Part shown: in pieces, positions 1-6,252 of the stretch
Position numbering within the stretch: the first letter of the stretch is position 1
How the letters are laid out: every line of letters begins with the position of its first letter
NCBI GenBank assembly: GCA_000403315.2
Contig: KE159641.1
Span: forward strand, 162,185-226,184
Source: Lachnospiraceae bacterium A2
GTDB lineage: Bacteria; Bacillota; Clostridia; Lachnospirales; Lachnospiraceae
Reading direction: 5' to 3'
Length of the DNA stretch: 64,000 nucleotides
The notes under the pieces: model-generated
Seen by the model: only the letters and a program-made list of their open reading frames with translations
Told to the model about the DNA's origin: nothing
Database searches by the model: none
Made by a program: the position numbers and the translations under genes

Positions 1-519
1 TCCATAAAACTCCCATTGGCCTTGGGCTGCCACCACCTTTATTTTCCTCCTCTCACTGACAAAACAGAGAATGTCCCGGAAAGGGATTGCATAAAGGTCT
101 TTCCCTGCCTGAAATTCAAATTTCCCTGCGCCCCGTTCCAGCACTTTTATGGCGCGTCCCAAGGTTTCGTCTATTTGGGTCTGTAAAATGGGCTTCACAA
201 GGAAATCAAGGGGCTGTGTCTTAAATAGCTGCATGGCATAGGAAGGTTTTGCCGAAATATAGACAATCTGCATGGCCCAGTTTTCCAGCCGGTTCCGTAT
301 GAAATCCCCTGCTTGGATTCCTGTCATCTCAAACAGGGCAATATCCAGAAATAAAATATCCAAATCATTATGTTCTGCCAGATAGCTGCAAAGCTTCTCC
401 GCGGTATACCAGACCATGGTTTCCACCGAAATCTTTTTTTCTTTTGCATACTGCTGTACCATCTCTTCCAAAGAAGCACAGATACCTTTTCCATCGTCGC
501 ATATCCCAATATTGTACAT
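1..519 (-). CDS. AgrA-like LytTR response regulator (partial, C-terminus outside window)
   Basis: The frame is open for 173 codons from ATG at 519 to the left edge, so the gene is cut by the window. The N-terminal part is a receiver domain with the phospho-acceptor Asp in LDILFLDI and a conserved Lys in FLVKPI. The last ~45 visible residues (after about residue 130) match the start of a LytTR DNA-binding domain. It starts 8 nt after the stop of the upstream gene with a weak AGGCG ribosome site, so it is probably the last gene of the agr-like operon. By family, it would be phosphorylated by the adjacent GHKL kinase and bind direct repeats such as those at 2437-2468. The pairing is inferred from position. 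Confidence 0.85.
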   Translation of the reverse strand, partial: MYNIGICDDGKGICASLEEMVQQYAKEKKISVETMVWYTAEKLCSYLAEHNDLDILFLDIALFEMTGIQAGDFIRNRLENWAMQIVYISAKPSYAMQLFKTQPLDFLVKPILQTQIDETLGRAIKVLERGAGKFEFQAGKDLYAIPFRDILCFVSERRKIKVVAAQGQWEFYG

Positions 520-527
520 AGGAACGC

Positions 528-1166
528 CTATTCAATGCCCAGCTTCTGCAGCTTCCTTCCCCGCTCCTCTATGGCATTTAAATATTGCTCCAGCAAGGAA
601 TCTTTTATATTTTGGAAATTTATTTTTATTTGGCTCTGGGCGGATTCCTGTTCCCGCATTTCTTTTATCTCTTCTTCGGTAGAGAAAGGCATTTTGGAGT
701 TCACCAAGGACATCTGGGGCCGTGCTCCCCCATCCTCAATTTCCACACAGACATAGGGATATCCATCCCTTCCAGCTTGGCTTTCATACATGGAATATGT
801 ATCTCTGGCGTCTTGGATTGTGCCCTTTACGTGTTTTTCATACTCTGGGTCCTGCTGCATTTTTTTGAGTACGGAAATGTCAATCTGAATACTGCACTGG
901 CCCGGACTGCCAAAACTCTCCCCCATCTGGTTCATGCTGCCGCCATACCCTAGGACAGAACCACCAGAAGCCTTCTGCGCTGCCTTGTCCCCCAGACGGA
1001 ATGTAACGCCTTGGAACTCCCGGCATAATGCTTGGTAATATTCCATGGGGGACTGGGGTTTGGGGCTGTTTTCCGCTTGGATGCCAAAGGATGTTTCCGT
1101 TTTGGGGATATTGGCGGCCTGCGGCTGGTAAGCTGTGAAACTGGCTGTTTGTGCAATTTTCATCAT
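528..1166 (-). CDS. Hypothetical protein in agr-like operon
   Basis: A 212-residue soluble protein with no signal peptide or membrane segment. It has a Gly/Ser-rich stretch near residues 65-90 and a charged, helical C-terminal third. I do not recognise the family with certainty; it loosely resembles uncharacterised Lachnospiraceae proteins of the DUF6033 type. Two ATGs are adjacent, and the AGGGAGG site is 6 nt from the first and 9 nt from the second, so either could be used. It lies between a secreted Cys-rich protein and the AgrA-like regulator. A 9-bp inverted repeat (1193-1230) sits in its leader, so it may have its own control. Confidence 0.6.
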   Translation of the reverse strand: MMKIAQTASFTAYQPQAANIPKTETSFGIQAENSPKPQSPMEYYQALCREFQGVTFRLGDKAAQKASGGSVLGYGGSMNQMGESFGSPGQCSIQIDISVLKKMQQDPEYEKHVKGTIQDARDTYSMYESQAGRDGYPYVCVEIEDGGARPQMSLVNSKMPFSTEEEIKEMREQESAQSQIKINFQNIKDSLLEQYLNAIEERGRKLQKLGIE

Positions 1167-1192
1167 TGTGATTCCTCCCTCATTTCATAAGC

Positions 1193-1230
1193 AGTACAAT
1201 GTTTGAAGTAACTCTGGAACACATTGTACT
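1193..1230. promoter_or_regulatory. Inverted repeat in leader of the 212-aa gene
   Basis: Perfect 9-bp arms AGTACAATG (1193-1201) and CATTGTACT (1222-1230) are separated by 20 nt. They lie just upstream of the ribosome site of the 528-1166 gene. No T-run follows on either strand, so it does not look like a terminator. It may be an operator or an RNA stem-loop in the operon. Confidence 0.45.
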
Positions 1231-1267
1231 ACCTACCATTTATTTATTGTTTCAATCAATACTTTAC

Positions 1268-1651
1268 CTAATAATCCCTCTTGCCATTTGTGTAATGCTC
1301 CGTCGGCCTATTTGGGTATAGCTTCATATAAGTCCGGTCTGGCACATCAATATGGCTACAACTTGAGCTATTACAAGTAAAATAATACATATCGCTTGTA
1401 TACAAATACATATGATATTCCCCAGCAGGCACTACTTTTCCACATGGTTCACAATACTGCCCACTCTGAGGTGTCTTCGTTGTCCATCCAAAATTAGCTT
1501 CATATCCAAAATTAGTATTTAAGCGCCCACACCGTGGACATGGCTCTGTCTTTGAGGCTGCAAATGCTGATATTGATAATGTTAACATTAATGCCAAACA
1601 CACAACGGCTGATGCTACATTTTTTGCAATCTTACAATTCACTCTCTTCAT
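1268..1651 (-). CDS. Small secreted Cys-rich protein linked to agr
   Basis: This 127-residue protein has a classic signal peptide: a basic start, a hydrophobic core and an AFA-A cleavage site near residue 31. The mature part has two CxxC pairs (CPRC, CEPC) plus two more Cys in CNSSSC, a pattern expected of a zinc-ribbon or disulfide-rich fold. It starts 14 nt after agrB, whose TAG stop overlaps the AGGAGG ribosome site of this gene, so the two are translationally coupled. The coupling suggests a role in, or control by, the peptide signalling system. Function is unknown. It could be an exported effector or an accessory for signal processing. Confidence 0.75.
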   Translation of the reverse strand: MKRVNCKIAKNVASAVVCLALMLTLSISAFAASKTEPCPRCGRLNTNFGYEANFGWTTKTPQSGQYCEPCGKVVPAGEYHMYLYTSDMYYFTCNSSSCSHIDVPDRTYMKLYPNRPTEHYTNGKRDY

Positions 1652-1665
1652 AAAATAACTACCTC

Positions 1666-2244
1666 CTACAAATGTTTTTTTCGTTCATACTTCAGTTTTC
1701 CTGTAAAAAGAGATATACTGATGATAAAGAAACACATTGCAATTATGATGAGTACCTTTTTACATTTAACATATAATGCCATACCGAATAACATAATTTC
1801 AGTTACTAAAACCAGTTTTGCCCGTTTCTGATATACTCTGTATTCTAAAGAATCTAAAGGCTTATTAATGCTATCGACTGGAACCAACAAAAATATAACG
1901 CTTGAACAAAATAATGTAACTGCAACTAATTCCCTTACTTTCCATTCTAATTTGAAAAAAATTATATATGAAATTATCAGAATCCCTACTGATATGTATG
2001 AACATCTCTCTTTTGTTTCTGCATGGAATCCACCTGAATATTTTCTTAGAGGAAAAATTAGACACCAAAAAATAAAGCTGTCCCTAAGATGCCCAAAGGC
2101 TCCTCCTATGACAAGAACCAGAAGAAAACCTAACACATTATTTCCTAAGGTATCTAATCCATATCTTATGATATCAACTTCTTCTGGCAATATAATGCCA
2201 TCCTTAAGAAATTTTTCTGTCATTTTTTCTGCATACTTCAACAT
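1666..2244 (-). CDS. agrB: AgrB-family autoinducer-processing membrane peptidase
   Basis: This 192-residue integral membrane protein has about six hydrophobic segments. The AgrB catalytic pair is visible as His74 and Cys81 in the RKYSGGFHAETKERC region, with the seven-residue spacing of the family. AgrB cleaves the C-terminal tail of AgrD and helps close the thiolactone ring. Its ATG overlaps the end of agrD (ATGTTGA, 7 nt), which is strong evidence for a coupled agrD-agrB pair. Family length (about 190-210 residues) fits. Confidence 0.93.
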   Translation of the reverse strand: MLKYAEKMTEKFLKDGIILPEEVDIIRYGLDTLGNNVLGFLLVLVIGGAFGHLRDSFIFWCLIFPLRKYSGGFHAETKERCSYISVGILIISYIIFFKLEWKVRELVAVTLFCSSVIFLLVPVDSINKPLDSLEYRVYQKRAKLVLVTEIMLFGMALYVKCKKVLIIIAMCFFIISISLFTGKLKYERKKHL

Positions 2245-2384
2245 TTTCGCAATTTTTTAATTTCTGGTGGTTCCTTTGATTGAAACCCCCAAAGAGAACA
2301 GGTCGAATTTGACTCTATGACAGCAAATTCCTTTGCTATTTTTACAATTGCCTTTTTAACATATACTGCAATCGCTTGTTTCAT
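2238..2384 (-). CDS. agrD: AgrD-type cyclic autoinducer prepeptide
   Basis: This 48-residue ORF starts at ATG 2384 behind an AGGGGG ribosome site and ends inside the agrB start. An amphipathic, Lys-rich N-terminal half (about residues 1-20) is followed by the core NSTCSLWG and an acidic/proline tail (FQSKEPPEIKKL). Aligned by eye with AgrD peptides, where a tail of the DEVEVPKEL or HQPEEPKSL kind follows the ring, the predicted ring is Cys29-Ser-Leu-Trp-Gly, a five-membered thiolactone with an N-terminal extension of unknown length. The peptide ends in an extra Cys48. The prepeptide call is firm; the exact mature signal is inferred. Confidence 0.88.
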   Translation of the reverse strand: MKQAIAVYVKKAIVKIAKEFAVIESNSTCSLWGFQSKEPPEIKKLRKC

Positions 2385-2436
2385 TACTTCCCCCTTTCTT
2401 ATTTATTATCTTAACATAAAATTCCCCTCTGTGCCG

Positions 2437-2468
2437 CAAGATGTAACAATTTGCCTATCAAAATGTAA
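2437..2468 (-). promoter_or_regulatory. LytTR (AgrA-type) direct-repeat operator upstream of agrD
   Basis: On the minus strand, TTACATTTTG (2459-2468) and TTACATCTTG (2437-2446) are 10-mers differing at one position, separated by 12 nt, so the period is 22. LytTR regulators of the AgrA type bind 9-bp direct repeats with 12-13 bp spacers, so length and spacing fit well. An AT-rich -10-like region (TAAGAT/GATAAT) follows before the agrD ribosome site. This gives a positive feedback site for agrDB. Confidence 0.75.
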
Positions 2469-2479
2469 TAATTAGGCTT

Positions 2480-3769
2480 TTATACATTTTCTTCCGGCAA
2501 ATACATCATTATTTTCACATGGAATTGCTCCCCTTCCGCCCAAACTTCCATCACCCCTTGGTGCTTTTCTACAGCTTTCCGGACACTTTGTAGGCCAAAT
2601 CCATGGTGTCCTTGGTTTTTTGTTGTTTTTAAAGTGTATTCCCCGGAAAAGCTGTTCACGATTTCTATTTTCAAGATGCCTTTTTGAAATTCTACCACAG
2701 CATGGAGCATTTTCTCTTCTGTCTGCTGGGCGGCTTCTATGGCATTTTCCAGTAAATTTCCCAGAACCATATTCACGTCAAAGGTATGGCATATTTTTTC
2801 TGGGAGATGCACTTTTACTTGAACATCCCAAAGAACCTGATTGGTTTTTTGCAGCATATAGTTTAAAATACTGTCAACCTCTGTATTTCCAGAAGATACA
2901 ATTTCATTGGGATTTTGCATAAATTCTGCCATGCTATCAATATATTCTTCTATTGCAAGGAACTCTCCTTTTATCGCCATCAATTTTAATTCATTCAGAT
3001 GGTGCTTGATGTCATGTTTCAATAAATTTACTTTTTCTTCACTTTGCTGGATGGCCTGAACCTGATTTGCATAGGATTGGACAGTCTGTTTCAGCATCTC
3101 ATTTTCATATTTGTGGCTGAATGACTTTAGCATCATATTATAGAGGTAGAGTACCAGAAAATTGATAACCAAAAATCCAATACACACAATTACCAAACCT
3201 TTTTCAACATAATCTATATACATTAAAAGTCCGACTATTATAATAGCAGAAATTGGAACAATTGTCATTACAAATGGCAAGCTTTCTCCCATATGCACCC
3301 CTTTCCTGCCATTCACAATTTTTTCTGTCATCAGTTCACATACAAGAAAAAGAAATATTGTTAGTATTTCGTAAAACTGGTTAAATTCTTTTCCATATTC
3401 ATACTTTATAAAAGAAAGGACAACAATACTGTCACATGCAATATTAATGCACTATATGGAACAAGCCACAAAAGAAATTGTTTTCCACGATTTATGATAC
3501 ATGGCTGCGAGCAAGCTAATTCCCACCAAATTAGTAGTAAAATTCATCCATGCTGAATGAAAGACTAAATAGCAGCTTGTATTTACCAAGAAAAATATAA
3601 CAAAAAGCATCCTTCTTAAAAATTCCGCACGGGATATTCCAAACACACATTTTCCATTGTGGGCAAAAGCACCTTGTTCCCTGTCTTCCCCTGCAAATAT
3701 CTTAATATAGCGGTAAATCAAATATACCCGGAACATATTTGTCAGTATGCAAATGGCAGTGTTTACCAT
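2480..3769 (-). pseudogene. AgrC-like GHKL sensor histidine kinase interrupted by one in-frame TAG
   Basis: Reading from ATG 3769 (AGGGGAG site upstream) gives a six- or seven-segment membrane sensor, and reading on to 2480 gives a GHKL kinase with H-box LLKHDIKHHLNEL, N-box GNLLENAIEA and G-box GHHGFGLQSV. The only break in about 429 codons is a TAG at 3452-3454, in the second half of the membrane domain; frame and homology continue on both sides. Either the gene is a recent nonsense pseudogene, or the downstream part (internal ATG 3331 or 3292) makes a truncated kinase with two membrane segments. A one-base change from a Tyr or Gln codon would explain it. AgrC kinases sense the AgrB/AgrD signal. 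Confidence 0.85.
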
Positions 3770-3816
3770 AACCCATTCTCCCCTTCCTCTATATCAAGCC
3801 AACACCCATCCTGAGT

Positions 3817-3917
3817 CCCATCCTGAAACGATATGTACTCCTAACCTACAACTTTCAGACCAAGATTTTTATTTAGTCCAAAGACTCCACCACAACCAGC
3901 ACCCCATCCTGAAACGA
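3817..3917. repeat. 15-bp direct repeat: thiN 3' end and agr upstream region
   Basis: CCCATCCTGAAACGA occurs at 3903-3917, inside the last codons of thiN, and again at 3817-3831 in the 103-bp gap before the agr kinase gene. Sequence beside the repeat is also partly alike (GGGTGTTGG against GGGGTGCTGG on the minus strand). It looks like a remnant copy of the thiN 3' end. The rest of the gap 3770-3872 holds no recognisable gene. Confidence 0.5.
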
Positions 3918-4535
3918 AATCTCCCCTGCATCCCCGGCAATCTCATTGCTGACCCCAAGGGAATGGTAACATTCCAAGGTATACTGATTCAGCGGGTATT
4001 TGAAGCCTTTGAGGGTGAGGCCCGTGACTTGCGGGGTGAAGGGAAGCAGCGACACATAGCGCCCATACTGTTCTTCCCTCCTGAGCACAAGCCCTTCCTG
4101 CACCATGCGGATGCGGTTATTTTTATCCGCCATAATCGCTTCCACCCCCTGCTCCATTGCCATCCCAAGGAGATGGAGGTTGCCCAGCATATGGTCCATG
4201 CGGGTGCCAGTGCCCCCAAGGATGTGGATGGTTCGGCATCCCTGCCCGATTGCTGTGCGGATGGCAAGCTCTGTGTCGGTTTCATCCTTTTCCGGCTGGA
4301 ACTGCAAAATCTTTGGCTTTCCCTGCCCGGAATCCCTCATTGCCCTAAAATTGTGCAAGATTTCAGGGCTTACCGAATCAAAATCGCCGACAATGTAATC
4401 CGGGACTAAGCCTTTCCGGTAAAAAAAAGCCATGCCGGAATCCACGGCAATGGTGAACTGGAACTGGTATTTTTCCATATAAGAAACAGCAAAGGCATCT
4501 TCCAGATGCCCGCCGCTGATAATCAATGCCTGCAT
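3873..4535 (-). CDS. thiN: Thiamine pyrophosphokinase
   Basis: A 220-residue enzyme that transfers pyrophosphate from ATP to thiamine to form thiamine diphosphate. Recognisable motifs are DSG, GDFDS, KDETDTE (metal/ATP site) and GGTGTRMDH. An upstream TTG is in frame, but ATG 4535 is preferred because GGGAGG lies just before it. It is the last gene of the housekeeping operon; thiN after rpe is the usual Firmicutes order. Confidence 0.93.
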   Translation of the reverse strand: MQALIISGGHLEDAFAVSYMEKYQFQFTIAVDSGMAFFYRKGLVPDYIVGDFDSVSPEILHNFRAMRDSGQGKPKILQFQPEKDETDTELAIRTAIGQGCRTIHILGGTGTRMDHMLGNLHLLGMAMEQGVEAIMADKNNRIRMVQEGLVLRREEQYGRYVSLLPFTPQVTGLTLKGFKYPLNQYTLECYHSLGVSNEIAGDAGEISFQDGVLVVVESLD

Positions 4536-4564
4536 ATTTTCCTGCCCTCCCAAAGCAAGTAAGC

Positions 4565-5218
4565 TTACCCTTCCATCAATTTCAGGAACTGCTCCACATT
4601 TTCTGAGATATCCCCTTTGAACACAGAACTCCCTGACACAATCACATTTGCCCCAGCCTCAAGGATTTCTGCCACATTGGAAAGGGTCACGCCCCCATCT
4701 ACCTCAATATCTGTGGCAAGGCCGCGTTTTTCTACGATATGGCGCAATTCCCGGATTTTGCCTATGGTATAGGGAATCAGCTTCTGCCCGCCGAAGCCGG
4801 GGTTTACCAGCATTACCAGCACCATGTCCAGCTTGGGCAGGATATAGTCAAGGACGCCCAAATCTGTGGCTGGGTTTAGGGCTACGGCCGGGCGAAGGCC
4901 CAGCTCCCGGATGGCTTCTACGGTCCGGTCAAGGTGGACGCATGCTTCGGCATGGACGGTAATGATGTCTGCGCCGCAATCCGCAAATTCCTTCACATAG
5001 CGCACTGGCTCCTCCACCATCAGGTGGACGTCAAAAACCCGGCTGGTGCAGGGGCGGATGGACTTTATCACAGGCATCCCAAAGGAGATGCTGGGCACAA
5101 ATGCCCCATCCATCACGTCAATGTGGACATATTCTGCCCCGGCTGCGTCGATGGCTGCAAGCTGTTCCCCTAAACGGGTGAAATCGGCTGATAGAATTGA
5201 GGGTGCTAAGTGATTCAT
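4565..5218 (-). CDS. rpe: Ribulose-phosphate 3-epimerase
   Basis: A 217-residue TIM-barrel enzyme interconverting ribulose-5-phosphate and xylulose-5-phosphate in the pentose phosphate pathway. Signature segments: APSILSADF at the start, HIDVMDGAFVP (metal ligands His and Asp), FDVHLMVEEP, VNPGFGGQ, and the second metal-binding EVDGGV. Length is normal for the family. It starts 13 nt after rsgA and is followed closely by thiN. Confidence 0.97.
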   Translation of the reverse strand: MNHLAPSILSADFTRLGEQLAAIDAAGAEYVHIDVMDGAFVPSISFGMPVIKSIRPCTSRVFDVHLMVEEPVRYVKEFADCGADIITVHAEACVHLDRTVEAIRELGLRPAVALNPATDLGVLDYILPKLDMVLVMLVNPGFGGQKLIPYTIGKIRELRHIVEKRGLATDIEVDGGVTLSNVAEILEAGANVIVSGSSVFKGDISENVEQFLKLMEG

Positions 5219-5231
5219 AATCCTTCTCCTT

Positions 5232-6110
5232 TTAATATTTTTTCCTGTGTTTTAGTTCTTCGTATAACATTACATAATTTTCGTACCGCACAGGGCTGAT
5301 TTTCCCTTCCCCAAGGGCTTCTCTTACCCCGCAGCCCGGCTCATGGATATGGCTGCAGCCCAGAAAGCGGCAATTCCCCTCATATTCCCCAAATTCCCGG
5401 AAATAGGATTTCAGTTCCTGATGCTCCATGCCCAGCAGGTACATGGAGCTGAACCCCGGCGTGTCCATAATGTAGGTCTGGCCTTTGATATGGATTAATT
5501 GGGAATGGCGGGTGGTGTGTTTCCCCCGCGCAATCTTTTCGCTGATATCCCCGGTTTCCATGCCGGCGTCTGGCTGGAGCAGGTTGATGAGAGAGGATTT
5601 CCCTACGCCGGAAGGACCGGCTACTGTGGTGGTCTTCTGCCCTAAGATTTGGTGGAGTTCTGCTAAGCCTGCTTCCTCCTTTGCGCTGGCAAACAGGACT
5701 TGGTAGCCGCAGGCGCCATAAATACCCCTTAAATGTTCCTGCTCCTGCTCCCCTATCAAATCCTGCTTATTAAAGCAGATGGCGGTTTCCACCTGCTGCT
5801 GCCCCATCATCACCAGAAAGCGGTCCAACAGGTTGAAGTTCGGCTTTGGCTTGTCTGCTGCAAAAATCACCAACGCCTGGTCTACATTTGCCACAGCCGG
5901 GCGGATAAGCTCGTTTTTCCGGCTGTGTATTTTCACAATATTCCCTGTCTGTTCTTCTGGGCTGATAATGTCAATTTCCACATTGTCCCCGACAAGGGGC
6001 TTTATTTTCTCCTTACGGAAAATCCCTTTTGCTTTACACTCAAAGACCCCGGCGTCCTCTGTATGCACATAGTAGAACCCGGCAATCCCTTTTATAATTT
6101 TTCCCTGCAT
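5232..6110 (-). CDS. rsgA: Ribosome small-subunit-dependent GTPase A
   Basis: A 292-residue circularly permuted GTPase that assists late 30S maturation. An N-terminal OB-fold is followed by permuted G motifs (NKQDL, then GPSGVGKSS, then DTPGF) and a C-terminal zinc knuckle with Cys/His (CRFLGCSHIHEPGC). A longer in-frame extension to 6281 exists, but ATG 6110 begins at the conserved OB-fold start (MQGKIIKGIAG), so I take it as the start. The 142-bp gap to prkC holds a strong hairpin. Confidence 0.95.
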   Translation of the reverse strand: MQGKIIKGIAGFYYVHTEDAGVFECKAKGIFRKEKIKPLVGDNVEIDIISPEEQTGNIVKIHSRKNELIRPAVANVDQALVIFAADKPKPNFNLLDRFLVMMGQQQVETAICFNKQDLIGEQEQEHLRGIYGACGYQVLFASAKEEAGLAELHQILGQKTTTVAGPSGVGKSSLINLLQPDAGMETGDISEKIARGKHTTRHSQLIHIKGQTYIMDTPGFSSMYLLGMEHQELKSYFREFGEYEGNCRFLGCSHIHEPGCGVREALGEGKISPVRYENYVMLYEELKHRKKY

Positions 6111-6199
6111 CCTAATTCCCACTCTAAATGAATCCTGTTTCAGCCCTCCGAATTGTTCCCCGCAGGCCACGGGCCAGGCTGCCGCGGATTTCTGGCTGC

Positions 6200-6241
6200 G
6201 GAAAAGCCAAAGAGCAGCGCTGCCTGTTCCTTTGGCTTTCC
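6200..6241 (-). other. Intercistronic hairpin between prkC and rsgA
   Basis: GGAAAGCCAAAG and CTTTGGCTTTTCC pair over about 12 bp around a 17-nt loop that contains the palindrome CAGCGCTG. No T-run follows on the minus strand, so it is not a standard terminator. An mRNA processing or stability element, or a partial attenuator inside the long operon, is possible. Confidence 0.45.
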
Positions 6242-6252
6242 AGGTCCTTTCT

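Noticed and set aside
3452..3454. TAG as a recoded amino acid (pyrrolysine or suppression)
   Set aside because: TAG ends several normal genes here and no pyrrolysine genes or special context are visible; a nonsense mutation is simpler.
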